NCBI GenBank assembly: GCA_021828105.1
Contig: JAKATG010000009.1
Span: forward strand, 186,001 to 250,000
Length of the DNA: 64,000 nucleotides
Origin: Taklimakanibacter sp021828105
Lineage (GTDB): Bacteria > Pseudomonadota > Alphaproteobacteria > Rhizobiales > Aestuariivirgaceae
Direction of reading: 5' to 3'
Part shown: positions 17,835 through 26,233 of the stretch, piece by piece
Position numbering within the stretch: position 1 is the first letter of the stretch
Layout of the letters: the number at the start of each line of letters is the position of its first letter
Notes under the pieces: generated by a model
The model's input: the letters and a program-made list of their open reading frames with translations, nothing else
Told to the model about the DNA's origin: nothing
Database searches by the model: none
Translations under genes and position numbers: made by a program

Positions 17835-18515
17835 TTAATCAGGCACGTGTGGTGACACGATGAATTCGACATGGGCCCGCTGTCGGGCCAGATAACGTTT
17901 GAAATCGAGTTCGGTCTCGCCAATGAGCTCAACGAAGAGGGAATGTTGAATCTTGTACAGGACACTCGCCATCATCGTCGCATTGGCCGCCATCGACAGC
18001 TTGCCGGCCTTCTGAAGCGCCCGCACGACCGCTTCATAGCTCTCGATGAACTTGCCGTGGATGGCGGAAAAGCCAGTACCGTAGTCCGGCTCGTCCCGGG
18101 TAATGCTGGTTGCAATCGCATGCCGCCAGACTTTGTGGTTCAGATATTCCAGGGAATGATTTGTCGTTTTCGCAACGACCTCGTTCAGCGTCTCGATTGC
18201 ATCCTGAAGCGGGCCGGCGGCAATCTTGAGCGCAAACCGGTGGATCTCTTCATCGCCGCGCTCGACGATAGCCAACAGCAATTGTCCCTTTGAGACATAA
18301 TAGTTTCGAACCGTGGCCGCCGACACCTCTGCCCGATTGGCAATATCTTCGATCGTGACCTCTTGGTAGCCAAACTCATTGAACAAACCCGCCGCAGCCG
18401 AGATGATTCTCTCACCGCGCTGGATTTTCTGCCTCTCACGCAATCCCATCGCTTGCCATTCGTCAGTGTGGTCGAGGCGCTGTGCGGCTCGGTCCGAGGT
18501 TCTTGAAGGACGCAT
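17835..18515 (-). CDS. TetR/AcrR family transcriptional regulator
   Basis: 226 residues. An N-terminal helix-turn-helix (about residues 35-80: RIISAAAGLFNEFGYQEVTI, then NRAEVSAATVRNYYVSK) is followed by an all-helical ligand-binding region. It is divergent from the polyamine-type ABC cluster across 126 bp containing an inverted repeat, which suggests it controls that cluster and itself. A later ATG (MGLRERQK) is a possible alternative start. Confidence 0.85.
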   Translation of the reverse strand: MRPSRTSDRAAQRLDHTDEWQAMGLRERQKIQRGERIISAAAGLFNEFGYQEVTIEDIANRAEVSAATVRNYYVSKGQLLLAIVERGDEEIHRFALKIAAGPLQDAIETLNEVVAKTTNHSLEYLNHKVWRHAIATSITRDEPDYGTGFSAIHGKFIESYEAVVRALQKAGKLSMAANATMMASVLYKIQHSLFVELIGETELDFKRYLARQRAHVEFIVSPHVPD

Positions 18516-18564
18516 AATCCGAATCCTGTAGCAGTGCTAATTTTTTGTGCGATGCTATGCTTGT

Positions 18565-18613
18565 TGTCAAAAATAATTTTACGTCTTGACATATTTTTAT
18601 ATCTGACCATAAA
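18565..18613 (+). promoter_or_regulatory. Divergent promoter/operator between tetR and the Pot-type cluster
   Basis: TGTCAA (18565-18570) and TTGACA (18586-18591) form a perfect 6-bp inverted repeat 15 nt apart. The right arm is a consensus -35 box for the plus strand, with CATAAA 16 nt downstream (18608-18613). The left arm reads TTGACA on the minus strand, towards tetR. This is a plausible TetR operator overlapping face-to-face promoters; binding is inferred. Confidence 0.4.
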
Positions 18614-18641
18614 TTTTGGCTCACCGGGAGTTGGGGTGGGA

Positions 18642-19817
18642 ATGCCCATGGTGAAGCACGAACGCAGTGTGGTCGGTTCGATCGACGCGCCGTTCGATCC
18701 GCGGTTGAGGGCGGTGCCACAACCTTCAATTTTGGTCGCTGCCGGGCTCGCGAAGACTTATGCTGCCCATCTCGCACTGAAGCCTACCGTCCTTGAGGTG
18801 AGAGCGGGAGAGTTCCTGGCGCTTGTCGGACCTTCCGGCTCCGGGAAATCGACATTCCTCAAGATGCTTGGCGGTTTCGAGCGCCCCTCCGCCGGCCGTG
18901 TGCTGATTGACGGGATCGATGTCACCGACGTCGAGCCTGCCGGGCGGCCGACGAGCATGGTGTTCCAGCGTCTCGCGCTGTTCCCGCATATGACGGTCGG
19001 CGACAACATCGGCTTTCCCCTGAAGCTACGAAAAATACCGCCTCGCGAGCGTGCGGAGCGCGTGGCCGACATGATGAAGCTCATGCAACTCAAGCCCGAG
19101 TATCTGAGGAAGTATCCTGCGCAGCTCTCGGGCGGCGAGCAACAAAGGGTCGCCCTGGCCCGATCGATGGTTTCCTCGCCCCGCATCCTCTTGCTTGATG
19201 AGCCGCTGAGCGCCCTCGACGCCAAGCTCCGAATGAACCTGCAGGCTGAGCTGCGCTCATTGCATCGCCGGCTCGGCGTGACGTTCATCCATGTCACGCA
19301 TGATCTTGAAGAGGCCATGATCCTTGCCGACCGCATTTGCGTAATGCGCAACGGCGAGATCATCCAGATCGGAACACCGGAAGAGATCTACCATCGTCCA
19401 AGAACCGCATTTGTGGCCGGCTTCATCGGCGAAACGAATCTCATACCGGTCGAGATCACGGAAGTCGGCGAACAGGAAATCGGATACCGCAGCGCCTTCA
19501 TCGAGCCCACGAGGTCGTCATTCGCATCTGGACAGGCCGGTGAAAAGATCGTCAGCGGACCGGCCCTGGTCATGGTTCGGCCCGAGCATCTCAGGGCTGA
19601 CGAGCACGCCTCCGGATCATGCACCATCGCAGCACGTGTCACGGAGATCTTCCGCAAGGGCTCGATCACCCAATATCGGGCAGCGACGCGGCATGGCGAC
19701 ATCCCGCTCGTGGTCGAGGCCCAGGGCGTGCGCCGGCCCGGCATCACCATCGGCGCCGATGTCCGTCTCAGCTTCGCCGGGAACGATGCCTTTGTTCTCC
19801 AGGTCGACGACCGATGA
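18642..19817 (+). CDS. Spermidine/putrescine-type ABC transporter ATP-binding protein
   Basis: About 391 residues. Walker A GPSGSGKST, signature LSGGEQQRVALARS and Walker B ILLLDEPLSALD are followed by a TOBE-like C-terminal region, as in PotA. The start at 18642 (MPMVKHERS) is preferred over the longer open frame, whose first 36 codons cover the promoter region. The next gene overlaps its stop in ATGA, the first of three such overlaps that bind the transporter genes and the deacetylase-fold gene into one unit. Confidence 0.88.
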   Translation: MPMVKHERSVVGSIDAPFDPRLRAVPQPSILVAAGLAKTYAAHLALKPTVLEVRAGEFLALVGPSGSGKSTFLKMLGGFERPSAGRVLIDGIDVTDVEPAGRPTSMVFQRLALFPHMTVGDNIGFPLKLRKIPPRERAERVADMMKLMQLKPEYLRKYPAQLSGGEQQRVALARSMVSSPRILLLDEPLSALDAKLRMNLQAELRSLHRRLGVTFIHVTHDLEEAMILADRICVMRNGEIIQIGTPEEIYHRPRTAFVAGFIGETNLIPVEITEVGEQEIGYRSAFIEPTRSSFASGQAGEKIVSGPALVMVRPEHLRADEHASGSCTIAARVTEIFRKGSITQYRAATRHGDIPLVVEAQGVRRPGITIGADVRLSFAGNDAFVLQVDDR

Positions 19818-20692
19818 TGGAAGACTCATCAGCACGGAGTTGGCGCGATCGGGAATTGCTGACGGCAGCCCTTCCGTCGACAGTTATTCAGGTGCTGTTC
19901 TATGCCGCGCCGCTGCTCCTGATGCTGGTTCTGACGTTTCAGGCCAGCCGGCAGTTCCAGCTCTACTGGAGCTGGGACCTGTCGACATGGTCGCTCGCGC
20001 TGACGCGTCCCCATTACTGGTGGACGCTGGCACGCACCCTGTCGACGTCGTTGACCTGCGTCGCCCTGTGCCTCGTCATCGCGTTCCCCATGGCCTACTG
20101 CATGGTCACGCGGCTGCGCGCCTGGGATGCGCACATCAAGGTCCTCATCGTCTTCGCTTTTCTGACGGATCTTGTGCTCAAGACCTATGGCTGGGTCCTA
20201 GTGCTTGATCAGGAAGGGCTCGCCAACTGGCTCATAAGGCGGACCGGCCTTGTCGAGGCTGGCTTCGATCATGGTTTCATCTTCACGCCTTACGCGGCCC
20301 TCTTCGGCATGGTCGTCAATCTCCTGCCCTTCATGATCTTCACGCTCTATTTGTCCATCGAGGCTCTGGATCGCGACCTGCTGCTCGCTGCCTATGACGC
20401 GGGCGCCACGCGGCTTCGCGCTTTCTGGGAAGTGACCGTTCCCCTTTGCGTTCCCGGCATGGCAGCCGGCTCCGCCTTCGTTTTCATCCTCAGCATGGGC
20501 TCGCTGCTCGAGGAGCGCGTCCTTGGCGGCGGCAAGGCCCCCATGATGGGCTCGCTCATCCGGCAGACCTTCGAGACACGCGTCAACTGGCCGCTCGGCG
20601 CCACACTCACCACGATCCTCGTAAGCGCCACGCTGCTTACAATCGCCGTCGCGTGGCTGACCCTGGTCAAGAACCGCAGGATGCCGCAATGA
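19814..20692 (+). CDS. Spermidine/putrescine-type ABC transporter permease 1 (PotB-like)
   Basis: 292 residues with about six membrane helices. The EAA-type loop (AAYDAGATRLRAFWEVTVPL) contacts the ATPase. It starts within the ATGA overlap with the ATPase gene. The upstream open frame back to 19619 is a shadow of the ATPase. Inner-membrane subunit of the importer. Confidence 0.88.
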   Translation: MMEDSSARSWRDRELLTAALPSTVIQVLFYAAPLLLMLVLTFQASRQFQLYWSWDLSTWSLALTRPHYWWTLARTLSTSLTCVALCLVIAFPMAYCMVTRLRAWDAHIKVLIVFAFLTDLVLKTYGWVLVLDQEGLANWLIRRTGLVEAGFDHGFIFTPYAALFGMVVNLLPFMIFTLYLSIEALDRDLLLAAYDAGATRLRAFWEVTVPLCVPGMAAGSAFVFILSMGSLLEERVLGGGKAPMMGSLIRQTFETRVNWPLGATLTTILVSATLLTIAVAWLTLVKNRRMPQ

Positions 20693-21531
20693 CCCTACGC
20701 TTCATCGACAAGCGGATCGTGCCTGCCGTGCTCTACGGCTCCGTCGTCGCCGTATTGCTGCTGTTCTATGTGCCGATCATCACGCTGATCGGCTTTTCCT
20801 TCCGCTCCGGTCGGCATCTCGTGCTTCCCTTCGACGGCGTGACCACGGACTGGTATCTCAGTCTGTTTCACGATGCCGCCTTCAAGGAGGCGGCCTGGAA
20901 CTCGCTGGTCATCGCGACGCTTGTGATGGTCGTGTCTACCGTCTGCGGCACGCTGCTCGCCATCGGGCTCGTCCGCTTCAGCTTTCGCTTCCGCACGGCC
21001 CTGGCTTTCCTCAATCTTACTCCCCTCCTGTTCCCGCAATTGCTGCTCGGGATCGTGCTGCTCCTGTGGTTCGCCGTGCTGGGCAACTGGCTCCACTTCT
21101 CGCTGGGCCTCGTCACCACCATCGTCGGGCACATTGTCTATATCATTCCATTTGCGGCAATCGTCGTCGCGGTGCGCCTGGCCTCGCTCGACCCGCAGCT
21201 CGAGCATGCGGCCCGCGATTGCGGCGCGAGCACTTGGCAGGTCTACCGCCATGTGACGGTGCCACTTCTGTGGCCGGGAATCTTCTCGGCGGCGATCTTC
21301 TCCTTCCTCCTGTCATGGAGCAACTTTTACATCTCGTTCAATCTGAGCGGCACCACGCCGGTCTTGCCGACCTATGTCTATGCAGGACTCGCCTTCAATT
21401 CGTCTCCTGCATATCCCGCGATCGCAACAGTGGTCCTTGTTCCAATGATCGCGCTGGTGATCCTTGCCGAAGTCCTGAGGCGCCGCTCGCCGTCACACCA
21501 GCAGCTCAGGACGGTGGAGACCTACGCATGA
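20689..21531 (+). CDS. Spermidine/putrescine-type ABC transporter permease 2 (PotC-like)
   Basis: 280 residues with about six membrane helices. The EAA-type loop is HAARDCGASTWQVYRHVTVP. ATGA overlap with permease 1 fixes the start at 20689. The second transmembrane subunit is typical of Pot-type importers, which carry polyamines but also other amines and opine-like compounds. Confidence 0.88.
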   Translation: MTLRFIDKRIVPAVLYGSVVAVLLLFYVPIITLIGFSFRSGRHLVLPFDGVTTDWYLSLFHDAAFKEAAWNSLVIATLVMVVSTVCGTLLAIGLVRFSFRFRTALAFLNLTPLLFPQLLLGIVLLLWFAVLGNWLHFSLGLVTTIVGHIVYIIPFAAIVVAVRLASLDPQLEHAARDCGASTWQVYRHVTVPLLWPGIFSAAIFSFLLSWSNFYISFNLSGTTPVLPTYVYAGLAFNSSPAYPAIATVVLVPMIALVILAEVLRRRSPSHQQLRTVETYA

Positions 21532-22481
21532 GCAAGAGCGTGCAGCGAAAAGGCCCGCGCAACAGGCGGAAGGCGGATAGAGCCATCGCAAATCCCATTG
21601 CCTGGCCCAACGGCGCCCACTGCGCCCTGGCCATCACATTCGATGTCGACACCGACAGCCTGATCCACATCGGCCATCGCGAGAAAGCCATCGACTATCT
21701 CGCTTCCATCTCGTGGCTCAAATACGACGAGGTGGCCGTGCCGCGCATTCTGGCACTGTTTCGCCGCTTCGGATTGAAGCAGACATTCTTCTATCCGGCC
21801 TGGTGCATGGAGCGTTATCCGCATCTGGTCGATCTGATCCTGAAGGACGGACATGAGATCGCCGCGCATGGCTACCTTCACGAGGCGGCCAATACCATGC
21901 CGCTCGAGCGCCAGATCTATTGGCTGGACCGCCAGATCGACGTCATTGCCCGGATGACGGGAAAGAGGCCGCGCGGCTGGCGCGGTCCGCTCTATTCGGC
22001 ATCGCGCCACACGCCAACGCTCCTCGCCGAGCGCGGGTTTCTCTATGACTCCACCCTGATGGGGGACGACATCCCCTACTTTCTCGATACGCCGAAGGGC
22101 GAACTGACGATCCTTCCGACACATCACGCCATGGATGACTGGGCGCATTTTACGCACGCCCACGAATTCGATTACGTGATGCCGATAAGATCGCCGTCCG
22201 AGGCCTTCGCCGTCTATGACGCGGAGCTCGACGCGGCCATGATCCATGGCGGGCTGGTCGTCACGGTCTGGCATCCATTCGTCACCGGGCGCCTGTCGCG
22301 CTTCGACTTCCTTGCGGCCTGGCTGGAGCACGTCATCAAGACCGGAAAGGTATGGGTCGCTTCTCTCGAAGAAATCGCGGTCCACGCCAAAGCTTCGGCT
22401 CAAGACGGAATCTGGACGCCACGCAGGCATCCTTATCCCTATTACGACCAACCCGTCGCGGAACTGGAACATGAACCGTGA
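21528..22481 (+). CDS. Polysaccharide-deacetylase-fold hydrolase, possible cyclic imidase/amidase
   Basis: 317 residues of the NodB/CE4 fold. FDVDTDS (about 38-44) supplies the Asp pair, HGYLH (114-118) the metal-binding H-x3-H, then RGPLYS, and TVWHPF near residue 245 a late His. There is no signal peptide, and it sits in a transporter operon. Cytosolic members with the FDVD motif include cyclic imide hydrolases and PuuE-type allantoinases, rather than cell-wall deacetylases. Start 21528 overlaps the permease stop (ATGA). Predicted to open a cyclic amide or imide brought in by the importer; the substrate is inferred only from family and context. Confidence 0.78.
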   Translation: MSKSVQRKGPRNRRKADRAIANPIAWPNGAHCALAITFDVDTDSLIHIGHREKAIDYLASISWLKYDEVAVPRILALFRRFGLKQTFFYPAWCMERYPHLVDLILKDGHEIAAHGYLHEAANTMPLERQIYWLDRQIDVIARMTGKRPRGWRGPLYSASRHTPTLLAERGFLYDSTLMGDDIPYFLDTPKGELTILPTHHAMDDWAHFTHAHEFDYVMPIRSPSEAFAVYDAELDAAMIHGGLVVTVWHPFVTGRLSRFDFLAAWLEHVIKTGKVWVASLEEIAVHAKASAQDGIWTPRRHPYPYYDQPVAELEHEP

Positions 22482-22514
22482 GGTCTGGACGTCGCAGGAA
22501 CTGGAGCAGAAAGC

Positions 22515-22961
22515 ATGACGCGCTTTGCGAAAGGCCAGCATGAGTTCGTCGTCGTCGAGGCCATTGGCGCGACGGCCGAGGCGGTGTGGGACCTGGTCGG
22601 CGGATTCAACAACCTGCCGGCCTTCGATCCGACCAGCAGGTGGAGCATCCTCGAGGCCGGCGGCAAGGATCGCCGGATCGGGGTAACCGGCGGCGGTGAG
22701 ATCGTCGAGCGTCTGATTCACTTCGACGAAGCGGCTCGAACCTACAGCTACATCATCACCGAGCTTGTCGGACTCAAATTCCCCTTCGAGAACTACTATT
22801 CGACAATTGTCGTGCGGGAGGGCGCCACCCCCCGAAGCTGCGTGGTCGACTGGCGCGGTTGGGCCGACGTCCGCCCGGACTGCACTCTGGATGACGTCGA
22901 AAGGGAACTCATCGGCATCTATCGCGGCATCGCCGACACGCTGAAACGCAAGTTCGGCTGA
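22515..22961 (+). CDS. SRPBCC family protein
   Basis: 148 residues with the START/Bet v1-like pattern: IGATAEAVWDLVGGFNNLPAF near the N-terminus, an antiparallel sheet region ending around residue 120, and a long C-terminal helix. These proteins bind hydrophobic or small aromatic ligands and include polyketide cyclases. It is cotranscribed with the Pot-type importer and deacetylase-fold enzyme. Role unknown. Confidence 0.8.
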   Translation: MTRFAKGQHEFVVVEAIGATAEAVWDLVGGFNNLPAFDPTSRWSILEAGGKDRRIGVTGGGEIVERLIHFDEAARTYSYIITELVGLKFPFENYYSTIVVREGATPRSCVVDWRGWADVRPDCTLDDVERELIGIYRGIADTLKRKFG

Positions 22962-22974
22962 CGGACAAGAACGA

Positions 22975-22991
22975 GGCCGGCTTGCCCGGCC
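22975..22991 (+). other. Intergenic hairpin before the binding-protein gene
   Basis: GGCCGG and CCGGCC with a 5-nt loop lie between the SRPBCC and periplasmic-binding-protein genes. Such hairpins often set unequal transcript levels around binding-protein genes. A strong GGAGGAGGAA site follows at 23001-23010. Confidence 0.35.
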
Positions 22992-23016
22992 CGACAACAA
23001 GGAGGAGGAAACGAGA

Positions 23017-24177
23017 ATGACAATCATGCACAGGACAAACGACACGACCTATCGGCTATCAAGCGTGCCATGGCGAGCCGGGCCGATCTCGCGGCGACAT
23101 GCCCTGATGGGCGGCGCGGCACTCCTTGCCGGACTGGGCTTCTCCGGCAACGCCCGCGCGGCACGGACGCTCAACTGGATCGGGTGGGACGGCTATCAGG
23201 GGGACGAGGTCATCGGCCCCTTCAAGAAAACACATGATCTGTCTGTCAAGTTCGAGTCGCTGACGGACTCGGGTGGGACGTTCACGAAATTGGCGGCTGG
23301 CGCCTATCGCGACTACGATCTCGTCGTCAACGATGTGCCGTGGATCCAACGCATGGGGGCGGCGGGGATCTGCGAATTCCTCGACCCAGGGGAGTTCAAG
23401 GAGACATTCGACAGCTTCTATCCGCAGTTCCAGCCTCCCTTCGCTCCATTGACGTGGGAAGGCAAGACCACCGGCCTGCCGACGCGCTGGGGCTGGGTCG
23501 GGGTGAACATCAACACAAAATTCTCCGACCCCGACGACTGGACGAGCTACGCGCCGGTATTCGATCCCAAGAACAAGGACAAGATCGGCATCCTCGACTT
23601 CGGTGACTGGGCGACCTTCCAGGTCATCCTCTATGCCGGCATCAACCCGTTCAAGGAGATGGGCAGCGCAGAGCTGGCGGAGGTACGCAAGGTCTTCCGC
23701 GCCCTGTTCAAGAACACCAGGTTGATCACGGCCGATCTGGTGCAGGCGCAGCGCACCCTGCTCGACGGCTCGGCACTGATCTTCCTTGCCGGCGGCAACT
23801 ACATCGCCTCGGGCCTGCGCAAGGCCGGCCACATGGAAATGATGAGCTTCGTGCCCGAGCCGATCAATGGCCTCCAGCAGGGCGTGATCTGGCTCGAGGC
23901 AGCAGCCGTGATGAAGGACGCGAGCGAGCCCGAACTCGCGAAAGGCCTGATCAAGCACCTTGTTTCCGAGGAAGCCGGCCGGGCTCTCGCCTGGACCGAA
24001 TGGTCAGCTTGTCCGGTACCGAACAAGCACGTGGCGGAAACGCTTAGCGCGGAGCAGCGCAAGGTGATCCAGACCGACGATATGTGGACCTACTACGAGC
24101 GCAGCCTGACCTATCAAGTGGCACCGAACATCGATGACATTCTGGCGATCTGGCAGGAAGAGCTCAGCGCCGGCTGA
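23017..24177 (+). CDS. Extracellular solute-binding protein, PotD/PotF type, Tat-exported
   Basis: 386 residues. A twin-arginine signal (SRRHALMGGAALLAGLGFSG) precedes a mature protein starting near AARTLNWIGW, with the spermidine/putrescine-binding-protein pattern (NWIGWDGYQGDEVIGPF). A periplasmic receptor for the importer encoded upstream in the same operon. The ligand is not predictable by eye; the binding-pocket residues that mark true polyamine receptors were not checked. Confidence 0.85.
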   Translation: MTIMHRTNDTTYRLSSVPWRAGPISRRHALMGGAALLAGLGFSGNARAARTLNWIGWDGYQGDEVIGPFKKTHDLSVKFESLTDSGGTFTKLAAGAYRDYDLVVNDVPWIQRMGAAGICEFLDPGEFKETFDSFYPQFQPPFAPLTWEGKTTGLPTRWGWVGVNINTKFSDPDDWTSYAPVFDPKNKDKIGILDFGDWATFQVILYAGINPFKEMGSAELAEVRKVFRALFKNTRLITADLVQAQRTLLDGSALIFLAGGNYIASGLRKAGHMEMMSFVPEPINGLQQGVIWLEAAAVMKDASEPELAKGLIKHLVSEEAGRALAWTEWSACPVPNKHVAETLSAEQRKVIQTDDMWTYYERSLTYQVAPNIDDILAIWQEELSAG

Positions 24178-24233
24178 GATGTCGCCTGTACGGCTCGACA
24201 CAGTATCCAAGCTTGATAACATTGGAGAGAAAG

Positions 24234-24845
24234 ATGAACGTACTTTCGAAAGTCCCGCGCGAACACATATGCCCTGCCGGCTACGGCCATGCCTTTTCGG
24301 TCGAGAAAGGGCAACTCTTCCGCCTCACAGATCTTGAAGGACAGCAGCCCATCGATTTCTGGGCCTTCAACAAGGAAGATCCCAACGAACATTTATCGGT
24401 TGCGCACACCCGTGTCGCGAATATGAGCATGGTCGTGCGGAAAGGTCAGTCGGCCTATACGAACAAGAGGCGAGCCATCGTCACGCTGATCGAAGACAAT
24501 TCGCCGGGCCAGCACGACATGCTGCTGGCGGCGTGCGACAAGACCCGGTTCGAGACCCTCGGTCACAAGGGCTACCACCGCAATTGCCAGGACAATTTGC
24601 ACGAAGCCCTTGGTGCTGCGGGTGTCACCATTCCGTTCTCGCCACAACCGTGGAATCTCTTCACGCACTTCCCATGGACGTCCGATATGCGCGTCGAAAT
24701 GCTGTCCCCTGACACCAAGCCCGGGGACAATATCGTGTTCCGTGCCGAAATGGATGCCGTGATTGCAATATCAGCATGTCCGCAGGACATCGTGCGCATT
24801 TGCGGGGACAAGAATACGCCGGTCAAGGTCGAGGTTGCAATCTGA
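24234..24845 (+). CDS. DUF1989 (urea carboxylase-associated / carboxyguanidine deiminase-like) protein
   Basis: About 203 residues. Conserved DUF1989 segments are visible: CPAGYGHAFSVEKGQLF near the N-terminus, then CDKTRF and GHKGYHRNCQDNLHEA in the middle, with Cys and His suited to metal binding. DUF1989 proteins occur beside urea carboxylase, and two members (CgdA/CgdB) form a carboxyguanidine deiminase. Here a single copy closes a Pot-type importer operon with no urea carboxylase or allophanate hydrolase nearby. The start is supported by GGAG 6 nt before the ATG. Likely acts on an amide or guanidino product of the pathway. Confidence 0.82.
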   Translation: MNVLSKVPREHICPAGYGHAFSVEKGQLFRLTDLEGQQPIDFWAFNKEDPNEHLSVAHTRVANMSMVVRKGQSAYTNKRRAIVTLIEDNSPGQHDMLLAACDKTRFETLGHKGYHRNCQDNLHEALGAAGVTIPFSPQPWNLFTHFPWTSDMRVEMLSPDTKPGDNIVFRAEMDAVIAISACPQDIVRICGDKNTPVKVEVAI

Positions 24846-24932
24846 CCGGTCTGTTGCGGCCTGTCGCGACAGCGTCCAAAACGCCATGTCGAGGCCGGCT
24901 TTGACGACGAAAGGCAATGCGGGGCGTTCCAG

Positions 24933-25487
24933 CTAAACCTCAGCTGCGAAATCGACGGCCGGCCCTACCCTGAAATCTTCGAAGCGCACCTTGAGGCCGG
25001 CGCGTGTCGGCGAGCAGGCCATGGGCCCGACCATGAGGGGGGCGCTTGCGGAAAAGGCGCCGAGCCGCAAAGTCTGGAATTTCCCGTCCTTCGCCCATTG
25101 CACGCAGACGGCTCCTGCTTTGCGGGTGAGGCGCAAATGAACATGCTCCTTCGGCGAAACTTCGGGGCCGATCGCCCAATCGGACACGTCCTGTGTGAGA
25201 ACGGCGCTGAGCGTCGCGCGGCCATGGGCGAATTCGACGCCGGCCTTGAGCCAGTGCAATTCGCCTGACCGCAGCATGAGCCCCGCCTGGTCGTATAGCG
25301 CTTCATACTCCGCCCGGAAGACGACCTCGGCGGTGAAATCTCCCTCGACTTCCCGGTGGTAGAAGTGACCATTGTCGTGGCGAAAGCCATAGAAGGTCGT
25401 TTGCCAGAAATCCGTCTTGTCCTCGGTGACAAAAGAAAGATTTGCACCTTGCGCGTTCCATTCGCGCGGTTCGTTGAGCCATTTCAT
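24933..25487 (-). CDS. DUF1349 family protein
   Basis: 184 residues with the concanavalin-like DUF1349 pattern (DFWQTTFYGFRHDNGHFYH, DQAGLMLRSGELHWLKAGVE). The family is widespread and functionally undefined; a carbohydrate-binding-type beta-sandwich is likely. It is 9 nt downstream of the haloacid dehalogenase gene in the same direction, so probably cotranscribed. Confidence 0.82.
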   Translation of the reverse strand: MKWLNEPREWNAQGANLSFVTEDKTDFWQTTFYGFRHDNGHFYHREVEGDFTAEVVFRAEYEALYDQAGLMLRSGELHWLKAGVEFAHGRATLSAVLTQDVSDWAIGPEVSPKEHVHLRLTRKAGAVCVQWAKDGKFQTLRLGAFSASAPLMVGPMACSPTRAGLKVRFEDFRVGPAVDFAAEV

Positions 25488-25496
25488 CAGACTATC

Positions 25497-26174
25497 CTAC
25501 AGAAGCGCCGGCAATTCGCTGAGCGATTTGACTTTCGCCGCGGGCTTGCCCGGGATTTTGTCGTCGGGCAGACCGAAGCGGTCGATGCGGACCACCTGGA
25601 AGCCGAATTGCGCCGCCGCTTGCGCATCCCAGGTGTTGGACGAGACGAAACAAATGGAGGGCGCATCCGGGAGGACGAATTTCTGCATGGCGAGGCGGTA
25701 GACGCGCCGGCTCGGCTTGTAGATGCCGACATCCTCGACCGAGAGCACCTGGTCGATGAGCTTTTCGAGCCCGGCCGAGCGCACCGCCGCCTCCAGCATG
25801 GAGGGGCTGCCATTGGACAGGATGCCCAGGCGCATATTGCGCGATTTGAGTGTCTCGAGCGCCGCCTTAGCGTCGGGATAGGCGTCGAGCTTGAGATAGA
25901 GGACCATGAGCTCGTCCTTGAGCCCCGGATCCTCGATGCCATGGAAGGCGAGCGCGTAATCGAGCGCATCGCCGGTGACATGCCAGAAATCGGCATGCAC
26001 CCCCATGAGGCTTCTGAGCCAGGAATATTCGAGCTGCTTCTGCCGCCACGTTTTCGACAGCGCATCGGCCTTCTCGCCGATCTCCTGGGCGAGCTTGGCC
26101 ACCGGCGCATGCACGTCGAACAGCGTGCCATAGGCGTCGAAGACGCAGGCCCGGATGCCCTCGAGTTTCGCCAT
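25497..26174 (-). CDS. Haloacid dehalogenase type II (HAD superfamily)
   Basis: 225 residues. The HAD nucleophile motif is VFDAYGTLFD (Asp13), with LSNGSPSML (motif II), a Lys in KPSRRVYRLA (motif III) and SSNTWDAQAAAQFGF (motif IV). The DAYGTLFD and SSNTWDA forms are characteristic of L-2-haloacid dehalogenases, which release halide from 2-haloalkanoates. Physiological substrate not certain. It is divergent from the nitrile hydratase genes across 59 bp. Confidence 0.85.
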   Translation of the reverse strand: MAKLEGIRACVFDAYGTLFDVHAPVAKLAQEIGEKADALSKTWRQKQLEYSWLRSLMGVHADFWHVTGDALDYALAFHGIEDPGLKDELMVLYLKLDAYPDAKAALETLKSRNMRLGILSNGSPSMLEAAVRSAGLEKLIDQVLSVEDVGIYKPSRRVYRLAMQKFVLPDAPSICFVSSNTWDAQAAAQFGFQVVRIDRFGLPDDKIPGKPAAKVKSLSELPALL

Positions 26175-26233
26175 GGAAAAGCTTCTCTCCCCAGTCCCGA
26201 GCGACTATGCTAGCGGCCTTGGAGAGAAACACA

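Noticed and set aside
18534..18641. An N-terminal extension of the Pot-type ATPase.
   Set aside because: It would translate the promoter and operator region; ATP-binding homologues start near the chosen ATG.
22471..22518. A 15-codon frame between the deacetylase-fold and SRPBCC genes.
   Set aside because: Too short to support and without a distinct ribosome-binding site; it may simply bridge the two genes.
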